A program made the translations under genes and the position numbers. A stretch of 64,000 bases of DNA from Pseudomonas parafulva. GTDB taxonomy: Bacteria > Pseudomonadota > Gammaproteobacteria > Pseudomonadales > Pseudomonadaceae. Below the pieces are notes generated by a model that saw only the letters and a program-made list of their open reading frames with translations, was not told the origin of the DNA and searched no databases. Below are positions 8,842-17,411 of this stretch, in pieces. The first letter of the stretch is position 1; each line of letters opens with the position of its first letter. The DNA lies in contig NZ_CP009747.1 of assembly GCF_000800255.1 (NCBI RefSeq), forward strand, positions 1,922,001-1,986,000, written 5' to 3'.

Positions 8842-10026
8842 GGAAACTCCGAACAAGTTGCCATCAGCCGAAAATTGACGGCATGAGGATGCCGAAAAGC
8901 CCGATTTTCAGCCGCTAATTATTGGATAACCAAGGCACAGCCTTGGTTTTCTGCCCTCACGGGCGCACCTCTCCCGCTCCAGGCAATAATTGCCGGCGTA
9001 CCATCCACAGATTCGACAGGGCAAACAGCGTGGTCAGTTGCGCCGTGTTCTTGGCCAAGCCACGGAAGCGGGTTTTCACATAGCCGAATTGGCGCTTGAT
9101 CACACGGAATGGATGTTCGACCTTCGCTCGCGTCTGCGCTTTGACCTTCTCGATCTTGCGTCTGGCTTTGTAGAGCACGCTTCGTTTGCTCAAGTATTTA
9201 TAGGTGCTACGACGAGCCGCAATCTGCCAGATTACCGGCCTTCCTTCATGCTCCGGCCGCTTCTCCATGCCGGTATAACCCGCGTCGGCACAGATAACAT
9301 TTTCATCGCCATGCAACAGGTGACCGACCTCCGTTACATCGGCCACATTCGCCGCTGTACCGTGGACGTGGTGCACCAGGCCCGACTCAGCATCGGCACC
9401 GATATGCGCCTTCATGCCAAAGAAATACTGATTACCTTTCTTCGTCTGATGCATCTCGGGATCGCGTTTACCTTCCTTGTTCTTGGTCGAACTGGGTGCG
9501 TGGATGATGGTGGCGTCGACGATGGTGCCCTGGCGCAACGACAGGCCCTTGTCTCGCAGGTAATTGTTGATGGTTTCCAGAATGCCCGCCGCCAAGTGAT
9601 GCTTATCCAGCAGGTGCCGGAAATTCATGATCGTCGTGTCTTCGGGGATCGGAGCGCTGAGCGTCAGACGAGCAAACTGGCGCATCGAAGTAATCTCGTA
9701 CAGTGCCTCTTCCATGGCTGGATCGCTCAACGAGAACCAGTTTTGCAGCAGGTGAATGCGCAGCATGGTTTCCAGTGGATACGGCTTGCGGCCACCGCCA
9801 GCCTTTGGGTAGTGAGGCTCGATCAACGCCACCAACCCGCTCCACGGAACCACCTGTTCCATCTCGGCCAGGAAACGCTCGCGACGGGTTTGCTTGCGCT
9901 TACCGGCGTACTCGAAATCGGAAAAGCTCATCTGGCTCATGGGATGGCGGGCTTGTAGAAGGCAGTTGGACGGAGGGCTATTTCAGCACAGGTCAGATGG
10001 CCTGTGCTGACTTGATCGGAGAATCC
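8842..10026. mobile_element. IS5-family insertion sequence, apparently intact (1185 bp)
   Basis: The ends are imperfect inverted repeats: GGAAACTCCGAACAAGT on the left and GGATTCTCCGATCAAGT read inwards on the right (14 of 17 match). They are bounded by direct CTAG repeats at 8838-8841 and 10027-10030. Length and target type fit the IS5 family. It holds one full-length transposase on the minus strand. The exact duplications and uninterrupted frame point to a fairly recent insertion. Confidence 0.92.
8957..9940 (-). CDS. IS5-family DDE transposase
   Basis: A 327-residue cut-and-paste transposase. The N-terminus MSQMSFSDFEYAGKRKQTRR and PHYPKAGGGRKPYPLETMLRI are typical of the family. The DDE triad is visible: Asp in GTIVDATIIHAP, Asp in ICADAGYTGMEKRPE and Glu in AKVEHPFRVIKRQFGY, followed by TRFRGLAKN. 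No frameshift or stop is seen, so the element is probably active. Codon use and GC differ little from the host. Confidence 0.95.
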   Translation of the reverse strand: MSQMSFSDFEYAGKRKQTRRERFLAEMEQVVPWSGLVALIEPHYPKAGGGRKPYPLETMLRIHLLQNWFSLSDPAMEEALYEITSMRQFARLTLSAPIPEDTTIMNFRHLLDKHHLAAGILETINNYLRDKGLSLRQGTIVDATIIHAPSSTKNKEGKRDPEMHQTKKGNQYFFGMKAHIGADAESGLVHHVHGTAANVADVTEVGHLLHGDENVICADAGYTGMEKRPEHEGRPVIWQIAARRSTYKYLSKRSVLYKARRKIEKVKAQTRAKVEHPFRVIKRQFGYVKTRFRGLAKNTAQLTTLFALSNLWMVRRQLLPGAGEVRP

Positions 10027-10030
10027 CTAG
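10027..10030. repeat. Right target-site duplication (CTAG) of the IS5-family element
   Basis: Exact copy of the left CTAG immediately outside the right inverted repeat. The sequence after it is the former continuation downstream of mexT. Confidence 0.85.
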
Positions 10031-10140
10031 CCCGATTAATAACATGAGCCGCTTCCGGTTACGCCTTCGGATAAGTCATCCAAGTCAACGTTGGAAACGC
10101 TTAATTATCAATGGCTTATACGCATTAAAAAAACTTCATA

Positions 10141-10169
10141 TTGCGAACTCTAACGGTCGTTTATATGCT
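10141..10169 (+). promoter_or_regulatory. Candidate sigma-70 promoter of the AAA_13 gene
   Basis: TTGCGA at 10141-10146 and TATGCT at 10164-10169 are separated by 17 bases, in an A/T-rich tract. The gene starts 56 bases downstream with AAGGA eight bases before its ATG. Prediction by eye only. Confidence 0.4.
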
Positions 10170-10225
10170 GGCCTGGTGCCACACACCCAGCCGACCTAGG
10201 ACGCACAGGCGAAAGGACCGCAACC

Positions 10226-12646
10226 ATGATCACGAAAATAAAAAAATTAAAAAATTTTGGCATCTTCAGGGACTACAACGGCGACAGCACCCAGACGTTC
10301 GGAAAATTCAATTTAATTTATGGCTGGAATGGAAGTGGCAAATCCACACTCTCCAAATTATTTGAATCATTAGAGAAGCGCCGTAATTTGCAGGCCGCCG
10401 CCGACGCGAACTGCGAGTTCTCCGTTATGCTAAGCAATGAAGCCTCCATCACCGAAAAAACGATTACCCAGTCAAGTGCCGCTGTACGCACCTTTAACGC
10501 GGGCTTCATAAAAGAGAATATTGATTGGGACAACTCGGTCAAAAGCATCCTGTTAGTCGCAAAAGAAAAAATTGATGATCGAAAGCAGCTTGAAGCCCTA
10601 AAAAATCAGCAAGAGGCTGATTTGAAAGCCATTGAAAAATCGAATGGTGACGCATCAAAGGCCACGGCCGATCTGCAAAAATTCTTGACGGACAGTGCAA
10701 AACGAACCAAATCCAGCCTTCAAATTATCGGCACCGAAGATAGTCACTACCTCAACTACAATCGTACGAAGCTGGAAAGCTTCATTGCAGCCCATTCAGA
10801 TGCGGTTCGTGACTCCTCTTCAATTCTTCCAAATGACGAGCTGGTATCCCTGGTCGTGGCGGCCAAGCCAGTGTCAAAACCGCAAGTGCCAAGCATCACT
10901 ACCAGGCTTGAAGCAGCGAAGCTCAATGACGCACAGTCCCGCCTTCAAGCTCTCCTCAAACAAACTGCAACTAGCATCGTGTTATCCCGCCTCAAAGACA
11001 ATCCAGATATCCAGGCATGGGTGCAGACCGGCCTAGGAATTCATGACAACCACAAATCCGGAAATTGTGAATTTTGCGGAGCCAAACTTTCTCAGGCTCG
11101 ACTTGACGAGATCAATGCGCATTTTAGTGACGAGTACCGTCAGTTTCAGGCGCGCCTCGTCAGCGCTGAGCAGTGGCTGAAGCAGCAACTCCTCGACGTA
11201 GTGGACCTAAGCCAAGGCGACCAGTTATACGAGGAGATGCAAGAAGAGTTTGCCACTGCCAAGGCTCTGCTAGTGACCCACGTTACGAGCATCAACAGTG
11301 GGATCGATCACTGGCAGGAGCTTCTACAGGAGAAAATTGCCGATCAGTTCAGGACTGAGTTCATCGTGCCGGCTATCGACCCAGCAGCATATGCTGGCTT
11401 CGATGCTGCCCAAGTACAGATGAATAATCTGATAGCCCGCCACAACAAGAAGACAGAGGACTTCGCGAAAGAGACGGGAGCCATCAAGCGTAAGATTGAG
11501 CTTCACTATGCAGCGATGGAGGTCAAGGCATTCGGCTATTTCGCCAAGATCCAAAAACGTGATGCTTTCTCAAAGCAGGCATCCGAAGTCCAGTCAAAAA
11601 CCAATGCCCGTCTGCGAGAGATCCTGGCGCTTGAGGCCTCTCTGTCAAATGAGGTACTGGGCGCTGAGGAGTTCAACAAACATCTTCACAATTTCTTGGG
11701 TCGGTCTGACCTATGCCTTCGATTCAACCCTCAGTTGCTTGGCTATGAAATCAACCGAGGTAGCGAACAACGCCATGCAAAAGACCTGAGCGAGGGAGAA
11801 AAAACTGCGATAGCTTTCGTATACTTTATTACGAAGCTTTCGGAAGGCGACAACGACATTGCAAAGTTAATTATTACAGTTGACGACCCAATTTCCAGCT
11901 TTGACTCCAACCACCTATTTCACGCTTACTCCTACTTACGCCATCATTGCACGCCAGCGCTTCAGCTATTTATCCTAACCCACAACTTTAACTTCTTTAA
12001 GCTCGTCAGAGACTGGCTTGAGGGTAACAATATAAACCGAAAAAACAGGAGGCCATCCCGCCCAGCCAACAGTTTCTTCTACATAGTCGAAGCCAACACT
12101 GGCAACCCAAGAAAATCGACCCTAAGAGATGCACCTAAGAGCCTTCACGCTTATAGCTCGGAGTATCACTATATCTTTGGGCGTCTTTACACCTACAAGG
12201 AGCAAGCGCAGATTGATCGGGATGAGGCGTTTCTTACAGCCAACCTAGCTCGCAAAATCCTTGAGGCCTTCTTTAGCTTCAAGTTCCCGCTACACAAAGG
12301 AGATATGGCGACGCTCTTCCAGCAGGGGCTCAGTGGATGTACATTGACTACATCTCAAACCAAGGAAAAAATTTACCGCTTCATTAACAAATACTCACAC
12401 AACGCACTGATTGAGATCGGAGAGGATTCTCCGGAGAATCTCGTTGGTGAAAGCCACAATATCATCGCAGACATTTTCACATGGATGAAAGAAGTCGACT
12501 GCACGCATTATGAGCAGATGGTCTCGGCTTCTGGCTTCGATGCTATGGCCCTAGCCGAATCGGTTGCACCTCCAACAGAGGGCGTGCCTAGTGTACCAAT
12601 CGTTGCGGGAGGTGAGACGGGGGCAGCTGCTGTACCACAAAGCTAG
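10226..12646 (+). CDS. RloC/PrrC-like AAA_13 ATPase with zinc-hook motif, candidate defence protein
   Basis: An 806-residue SMC/ABC-like ATPase. Walker A is GWNGSGKST (33-41). A coiled-coil-rich middle carries CEFC (281-284), a CxxC zinc hook like that of RloC and Rad50. The ABC signature is LSEGEKTAIAF (521-531), Walker B is LIITVDDPISSFD (548-560), and the H-loop histidine is in LTHNFNFF. The C-terminal part has AAA_13-type motifs (SEYHYIF near 645, ARKILE near 675, NKYSHN near 721). Known relatives (PrrC, RloC) cut tRNA anticodons after phage or DNA-damage signals; the nuclease residues could not be confirmed here, so that activity is inference. The gene is A/T-richer than its surroundings and lies between two IS elements, suggesting acquisition. 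Confidence 0.85.
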   Translation: MITKIKKLKNFGIFRDYNGDSTQTFGKFNLIYGWNGSGKSTLSKLFESLEKRRNLQAAADANCEFSVMLSNEASITEKTITQSSAAVRTFNAGFIKENIDWDNSVKSILLVAKEKIDDRKQLEALKNQQEADLKAIEKSNGDASKATADLQKFLTDSAKRTKSSLQIIGTEDSHYLNYNRTKLESFIAAHSDAVRDSSSILPNDELVSLVVAAKPVSKPQVPSITTRLEAAKLNDAQSRLQALLKQTATSIVLSRLKDNPDIQAWVQTGLGIHDNHKSGNCEFCGAKLSQARLDEINAHFSDEYRQFQARLVSAEQWLKQQLLDVVDLSQGDQLYEEMQEEFATAKALLVTHVTSINSGIDHWQELLQEKIADQFRTEFIVPAIDPAAYAGFDAAQVQMNNLIARHNKKTEDFAKETGAIKRKIELHYAAMEVKAFGYFAKIQKRDAFSKQASEVQSKTNARLREILALEASLSNEVLGAEEFNKHLHNFLGRSDLCLRFNPQLLGYEINRGSEQRHAKDLSEGEKTAIAFVYFITKLSEGDNDIAKLIITVDDPISSFDSNHLFHAYSYLRHHCTPALQLFILTHNFNFFKLVRDWLEGNNINRKNRRPSRPANSFFYIVEANTGNPRKSTLRDAPKSLHAYSSEYHYIFGRLYTYKEQAQIDRDEAFLTANLARKILEAFFSFKFPLHKGDMATLFQQGLSGCTLTTSQTKEKIYRFINKYSHNALIEIGEDSPENLVGESHNIIADIFTWMKEVDCTHYEQMVSASGFDAMALAESVAPPTEGVPSVPIVAGGETGAAAVPQS

Positions 12647-12697
12647 GCGCTGCCGTCATCTGAAGGTTGCAATAGCCAAGCTGCAAGGGTGCGCAAC

Positions 12698-12707
12698 GGG
12701 GGGGGGG
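12698..12707. repeat. Ten-base G homopolymer
   Basis: A run of ten G residues lies in the spacer between the AAA_13 gene and the membrane protein. It may be length-variable or a sequencing risk point. No function can be assigned. Confidence 0.5.
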
Positions 12708-12865
12708 CCGGTTCACAATCGTAGCACCTAGTCGAGTGCGCTCAGTCGATGTGCCGCCCCTACCGCTCCGCAGCTTACCCACAAATTGCCATGCCCAGAA
12801 GACTCCCGTTATGATTCATGGCTATGTGCCACAAATGACAGTGGTGCCCTGTATGAGGGATGGCT

Positions 12866-13771
12866 ATGGCGGGTGTATGGGAGGCAACGGGTGGAGTGTT
12901 TTGGAGTTCAGCGCCGCTGTTGCCTAGTTTAAACTTCGTGCGTGATTTCGGCTGGTTTTCATTCTTCATGACGCTCGCGGCTACCTTAGCCGGTGCTTTT
13001 GCTGGAGCCTGGGCGGCGCAACGCAACAATGAGAAAGCGAAGAATATTGAGGCTATAAAAAAGGAAATCCAGGTATCAAATCGCGGAATTATGCTTACAC
13101 TCTCCTCATTCAACGTGGCACTGGCAATCAAAAAGCAGTATGTTAACGATCTGAAAGAGCAATATGAAAGCGAACTCAAGCGCCTTAGTGAATATAGGAA
13201 TACGCGCCCTCGACCGCCAAAGCCTTTTGAAGCAGTCCTGATGCTGCACCAAATTCAAACGATGAACTTCCCAGTTGAGGCCTTGCAAAATGTAGTCATG
13301 AACCAAAGCTCAGACAAGGCTTTACGCGCACTCACGTCTTTGAGCGAGTCGATTGAACTACTGAACAACGCCATCACTAGACGAAATGAATTGATCGAAA
13401 GTTTCAAAGCAGGAGCCATTCCGCATGGCTACACTCTGGACGCTATGTATTTTGGTCTACCCGTCAACGGAAATACCAACAAAGAGTACGGCTCATCTAT
13501 TCAAGGCATATTTTTGTACAACAACGATGTAATTTTCTACTCACTAAAGCTTTGTGAATATCTTCGAGAGCACGCAGTTAGGTCCGCCAAAAAGCATAAA
13601 GATTTAACAAAAGCCAAGGCAAGCGTGTGCGAGTTTGATGTCAGCGAAGCAATAGAAAACGGGTTAATCCCAGATGATCCCGCACACAAAAAATGGGAAG
13701 AAGCGTTTATAGAGAAGGAAGATGATGCAGAAGGCAATAAAAAGTGGTACACATTTCGCATTCGAAGATGA
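12866..13771 (+). CDS. Membrane-anchored hypothetical protein next to AAA_13 ATPase
   Basis: Not recognised. The ATG at 12866 is preferred because GAGG lies seven bases upstream; an ATG six bases earlier is too close to it. A hydrophobic segment (FFMTLAATLAGAFAGAWAA, roughly residues 34-52) is a likely membrane anchor. A basic, coiled-coil-like stretch follows (AQRNNEKAKNIEAIKKEIQ), then a helical cytoplasmic domain rich in Lys and Glu. No catalytic motif was seen. It follows the AAA_13 gene on the same strand after 219 bases, shares its lower GC and lies before the IS3 element. Co-acquisition is plausible, but a shared function is only inferred. Confidence 0.65.
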   Translation: MAGVWEATGGVFWSSAPLLPSLNFVRDFGWFSFFMTLAATLAGAFAGAWAAQRNNEKAKNIEAIKKEIQVSNRGIMLTLSSFNVALAIKKQYVNDLKEQYESELKRLSEYRNTRPRPPKPFEAVLMLHQIQTMNFPVEALQNVVMNQSSDKALRALTSLSESIELLNNAITRRNELIESFKAGAIPHGYTLDAMYFGLPVNGNTNKEYGSSIQGIFLYNNDVIFYSLKLCEYLREHAVRSAKKHKDLTKAKASVCEFDVSEAIENGLIPDDPAHKKWEEAFIEKEDDAEGNKKWYTFRIRR

Positions 13772-13774
13772 ATT

Positions 13775-13801
13775 TGCGATGTGCAGATTCTGCACATTGC
13801 A
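13775..13801. terminator. Near-perfect 27-bp palindrome after the membrane-protein gene
   Basis: TGCGATGTGCAGA, one base, then TCTGCACATTGCA. The arms pair 12 of 13 with almost no loop, and the structure begins four bases after the stop codon. There is no U tract. It may be a terminator-like hairpin or a protein-binding palindrome; the call is tentative. Confidence 0.4.
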
Positions 13802-13899
13802 ATCCGAACAGCCTCGACAGCACGTAAGGTGACGCCCCCATACTTGATAGGAAGCCACGATGCGCCTGGTTTGAGCCTTCTCACATACCTAGTCGCTTT

Positions 13900-14012
13900 T
13901 CACACCATAGCGACGCGCCTCTCTCGGAGAATCTGCCTGGCTTGTCGCTCTTGAGTGAATTCGTACCTGGCCTCAGCGTCTATCGACTTTCGCATTGCGT
14001 ACTCAATGCTTT
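13900..14012 (-). pseudogene. C-terminal fragment of an unknown gene cut by the IS3-family element
   Basis: On the minus strand an open frame runs from the IS boundary to TGA at 13900-13902. It encodes a charged helical tail (SIEYAMRKSIDAEARYEF, then QERQARQILRERRVAMV). It looks like the C-terminus of a real protein whose upstream part was lost or separated by the IS insertion. The parent gene was not recognised. Confidence 0.35.
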
Positions 14013-14051
14013 TGAACCGCCCCGGGTATCGCGGAGGGTATTTTGTTAGAG

Positions 14052-14955
14052 TCAGGCAGCAATGGGGATGGCTACCTGACCTTGCTCGTATAGTGCCTCA
14101 AACTCTGCTGGTGGCCTATTTCCAATCGGCTCCAGCAGGCGCTGATGGTTGAACCAGTTCACTCATTTCAGCGTTTCCCACTCCAGGCTTTCCATGCTTT
14201 TCCATGGACCTCGCTCATGGATCAACCCGGTCTTGTAGAGTCCCTTGATGGTCTCGACCATGGCGTTGTCGTAGCTATCCCCGACGTTGCCAACCGACGG
14301 CTCTATACCGACTTCACCCAATCGTTCACTGTAGCGAATCGACAGGTATTGTAAGCCCCTGTCGCTGTGATGAACCACCCGGTGAGGCTCGGGCCTACGG
14401 GCGTGAAGCGCCTGCTCAAGTGCATCCAGGACAAACTACGTGCGCATGTGTCGGCTGATACGCCAGCCGACGATAAATCTCGAGTAGACATCCACGATGA
14501 ATGCGACATGGGCAAATCCCTGCCAGGTTGAAGCGAAGGTGAAGTCGGCAAACCAGAGCTGATTGGGGCGTTCGCCGGTGAACTGGCGCTTAACCAGATC
14601 CCTGGGATTGGCATTACCCGCATCTGCTAGCGTGGTCTTCACGGACTTACCGCGCATGGCACCATGTAGCCCATTGCCCGCATCAACCGCTTCACTGTAC
14701 CGCGCGCCACAGCCTGGCGCTCGCGTAGCATCTGCCGCCAGACCTTCCTGACGCCATAACCTCGTAATTCTCCTGCCAGACGCAGCGGAGCTGCATGGCA
14801 AGCGCCTCGTCACGAATCGCTCGGGCAGAGCGCCGTGAGCGGTCGCGTAAACGTGCAGCATGGCGCCGATAAGCCGATGGAGAGACTTGCAGCACATGGC
14901 AAAGTGGCTCGACCCCAAAGGCTTTGCGGTGCTTGTCGATGAGCGACCAAATCAC
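14052..14955 (-). pseudogene. IS3-family orfB transposase, frameshifted and with stop codons
   Basis: The frame starts MIWSLIDKHRKAFGVEPLCH. It shifts near 14755 (a missing base after ENYEV) and again near 14670 (a missing base before LHGAMRGKSVKTT). It then meets TAG at 14436-14438 after HMRT and TGA at 14163-14165, where KWVNWF is expected. The rve core is still readable: WFADFTFASTWQGF, VAFIVDVYSR, then GDSYDNAMVETIKGLYK with the catalytic Glu. The last part, NHQRLLEPIGNRPPAEFE, ends at 14052. Four independent lesions mark an old pseudogene. Confidence 0.9.
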
Positions 14956-15260
14956 TTCAAACGGCGGTCGAGCTCCGCCTGGGCGAAAAAAGCGCTGGCG
15001 ACCTTGAGGATCTCGTTGGCACGCTTGAGCTCACGAATTTCACGCTCCATCGCTTTGATCCGGGGATCCTCCGGGGCACTGGACTTTGCAGGGGAAGAAT
15101 CCTTGCGAATCCAGTTGCTCAATATCTGGGCGGTGCAACCGATCTTGCTCGATACGGCCTCGATGGCTGCCCACTGAGAGTCGGGCGACTCACGGACTTC
15201 GTAGACCATTCGCACTGCGCGCTCATGGATTTCGGGGGAAAACTTCGATGGGTTCGACAT
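14952..15260 (-). CDS. IS3-family orfA (helix-turn-helix transposase subunit)
   Basis: A 102-residue OrfA: KFSPEIHERAVRMVYE at the N-terminus, a helix-turn-helix around IGCTAQILSNWIRKD, and a leucine-zipper-like end (MEREIRELKRANEILKVASAF). It overlaps the orfB start by four bases, as expected for programmed orfAB fusion. It is intact, but its partner is not. Confidence 0.88.
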   Translation of the reverse strand: MSNPSKFSPEIHERAVRMVYEVRESPDSQWAAIEAVSSKIGCTAQILSNWIRKDSSPAKSSAPEDPRIKAMEREIRELKRANEILKVASAFFAQAELDRRLK

Positions 15261-15313
15261 AGTGACTCCAGTGTCTCAAAAGGTGGAGCCTCCTCGATAA
15301 TCGGGGCGGTTCA

Positions 15314-15627
15314 GTTTGTAGGCTCGATTAAGCGAAGAATTGCCCGTCAATGATGCCCGCTGTCTTCGGAGCGCCCTCCAGCACCGAACCGATCTTGTAG
15401 AGGTGCGTAGCGATGTCGATGTCGGATTTAGACCTCACTGCTCCGCCATGGAGCACCCATAAGAATGGGCTGATCAGCATTTCCCGAACACTTCAAGACT
15501 ATCAGCATCAGGCTGACCAGCATCCGATCATAATTTTTGTGTGCAGATGTAAAAAATCATAATGGCATAATGCCCTAAAAACCGGCAAAATCCACACGCC
15601 TCCAACGGATTTGAAGGACCGGTTCCC
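15314..15627. other. Spacer between the IS3 element and hxsD
   Basis: About 310 bases. On the minus strand, 15480-15328 could encode a 50-residue peptide containing KSDIDIATHLYKIGSVLEG, possibly a fragment of the gene broken by the IS, but without a good ribosome site. The last 90 bases before hxsD are A/T-rich (GTAAAAAATCATAATGGCAT near 15550-15569) and are the likely promoter area of the hxs operon. No clear -35/-10 pair was fixed. Confidence 0.3.
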
Positions 15628-15927
15628 ATGACATGGCCTGTCATCCTGAAACTCGATAGTGCAGTTTATTCCCTCAGCGTGGTGCAACGGGCGGTGTATT
15701 CCCTCGCTGACATCGTCGCCATCCAAGTATCGGTCGAAGACCAACAAATTGCTCTCGAAGCGCTGCCGGCCCACGCCAATCTGACACTTGCCGCGCGATA
15801 CGCCAGCACACTGATCCTCCAGCATTTGAATGACTTCGCCTTACGCGACCATATCAACCGCGAAACCGCAGGGCTGCGTGAGATTCTAGCCCGAGCCGCG
15901 CTCGCTGGATGCGGGATTTCCCAGTGA
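15628..15927 (+). CDS. hxsD: His-Xaa-Ser system protein HxsD
   Basis: A 99-residue protein of the His-Xaa-Ser system. It has the HxsD pattern: an N-terminal strand pair (VILKLDSAVYSLSVVQRAVYSLAD), IAIQV-like strands, then DFALRDHINRETAGLREIL, as in peptide-binding or maturation helper proteins of this system. AAGGA lies upstream of the ATG. It is the first gene of a four-gene, fully overlapping operon with two radical SAM proteins and the HxS-repeat protein. Its biochemical role is unknown; a recognition role like that of RiPP leader-binding proteins is inference. Confidence 0.85.
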   Translation: MTWPVILKLDSAVYSLSVVQRAVYSLADIVAIQVSVEDQQIALEALPAHANLTLAARYASTLILQHLNDFALRDHINRETAGLREILARAALAGCGISQ

Positions 15928-17411
15928 CTCTGATTACAACAGATGCCAGACACTACCGTCTATTACCCTTGCGGTTCATGCGGATGGACACAGGATCCAG
16001 CCATGACATCCTGATCACCTCCGACACGGGTGAACACTTGCATGTCAATGACGAGCAATTACGCGCGCTCAGTCAATTTGACGTGCAAACAGGCTCTGCG
16101 TTTTACAAGGACTTGCTCGCTCGCCACTTCATTTACGAGCCAGAGCGCCACGACCCCTTTGCGCAAATGGCCGCGCAGTATCGCAGTCGTAAGGATTTCC
16201 TGTTCCAGGGTCCTGCTCTACACCTGTTTGTGGTGACCCTGCGCTGCAACCATACTTGCCAGTATTGTCAGGTTTCGCGAGCACCACTAAGCGGCTCTGG
16301 CCACGACCTGTCCGAGGAAAATGCACGCGCTGCTGTCGACCGCCTGTTCGAATCGAACGCGCCCGCTCTGACCGTAGAGTTTCAAGGGGGTGAGCCACTT
16401 TTGGCTTTTGAGCGAGTCCGCCAGATTGTCGAGTGGGTAGTCGAACGTAATCGAGTGCAACAGCGCGATATCCAGTTCGTCATCACCACCACACTGCATC
16501 ACCTGACGGACGATGTGCTCGACTTCGCAGCACAGCACGATATTCAATTTTCGACTTCGCTCGATGGCCCGGCGGCCTTGCATAACGCCAATCGTCCCAC
16601 GCCTTCGCGAGATGCCTACGAGCGTACGGTCGAAGGTATCGAGCGGGTACGTGAACGCCTCGGTCACGATGCAGTGTCAGCGCTGACTACGCTCACCTCC
16701 AGAAGTCTCGAACAGCCAGAAGCGATCATTGATGAGTACGTGAAACTGGGGTTCTCCAGTATTTCGCTTCGGCCCTTGAGCCCCTATGGCTTTGCCACCA
16801 AAAGCGCCCAGCGCCTTGATTACCCGATTGAGCGATACTTGGACTTCCATGACAGAGCACTGACGTACTTGCTGAACATAAATCAGCAAGGCGTTTACCT
16901 GTCCGAGAGTTACACCAGTCTGCTGCTGAAGAACATTCTCACACCCTTCTCATCAGGATACGTAGACCTGCGCTCCCCTGCAGGCGCTGGTACTGCGGCG
17001 CTGGTTTACAACTATGACGGCTACGTCTATCCGTCGGACGAAGCGCGGATGTTGCTGGAGATGGGAGAAAGCGGACTGAGACTAGGTTCTGTGCAGCAAC
17101 CGTTGCCTGAACTGCTCGGATCACCCGTCATGCAGGCACTGCTTGCCAGCGGCGTTGCAGAGGCACTACCGGGCTGCTCGGACTGCGCACTCGTTCCCTA
17201 CTGTGGCGCAGATCCCATCGAGCACTTCGCACGTCAAGGCGACCCGATCGGACATCGGATGTTCAGCACGTTCTGCAAAAAGAATATGGGGTTGCTCAAG
17301 CAGGTCTTCAGACTACTTCGCGACGGCGACGACAATGTGCAAAGAGTACTGCTGTCCTGGTTGAGCAGACGCTCCTACAGCGATGTCCGACTTCCTGGCT
17401 ACAGGGGCTGA
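15909..17411 (+). CDS. hxsB: His-Xaa-Ser system radical SAM maturase HxsB
   Basis: Radical SAM enzyme of 500 residues. The [4Fe-4S] motif is CNHTCQYC (Cys113, 117, 120), followed by a GGEP motif at 160-163. A C-terminal cysteine cluster (CSDCALVPYC, then FSTFCKKN) resembles a SPASM/twitch auxiliary cluster site. It is expected to modify the HxsA His-Xaa-Ser repeats with SAM. ATG at 15909 overlaps hxsD by 19 bases; GTG at 15924, giving a GTGA overlap, is an alternative start. The system assignment rests on family recognition plus the complete gene set. Confidence 0.92.
   Translation: MRDFPVTLITTDARHYRLLPLRFMRMDTGSSHDILITSDTGEHLHVNDEQLRALSQFDVQTGSAFYKDLLARHFIYEPERHDPFAQMAAQYRSRKDFLFQGPALHLFVVTLRCNHTCQYCQVSRAPLSGSGHDLSEENARAAVDRLFESNAPALTVEFQGGEPLLAFERVRQIVEWVVERNRVQQRDIQFVITTTLHHLTDDVLDFAAQHDIQFSTSLDGPAALHNANRPTPSRDAYERTVEGIERVRERLGHDAVSALTTLTSRSLEQPEAIIDEYVKLGFSSISLRPLSPYGFATKSAQRLDYPIERYLDFHDRALTYLLNINQQGVYLSESYTSLLLKNILTPFSSGYVDLRSPAGAGTAALVYNYDGYVYPSDEARMLLEMGESGLRLGSVQQPLPELLGSPVMQALLASGVAEALPGCSDCALVPYCGADPIEHFARQGDPIGHRMFSTFCKKNMGLLKQVFRLLRDGDDNVQRVLLSWLSRRSYSDVRLPGYRG

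Larger units (their letters stand above)
14013..15313. mobile_element. IS3-family insertion sequence, decayed (1301 bp)
   Basis: The terminal inverted repeats start TGAACCGCCCCG at both ends and match at 22 of 25 positions. They enclose an IS3-type orfA/orfB pair on the minus strand. No clean target duplication is visible (TTT on the left, GTT on the right). orfB is broken several times, so the element cannot move by itself. Confidence 0.85.

Noticed and set aside
12860..12865. Upstream ATG as start of the membrane protein
   Set aside because: The ribosome site GAGG is too close to it; the ATG six bases later has normal spacing.
15328..15480. A 50-residue minus-strand ORF before hxsD
   Set aside because: It looks coding-like but has no ribosome site, no recognisable family and may be a fragment; kept only as a comment on the spacer.
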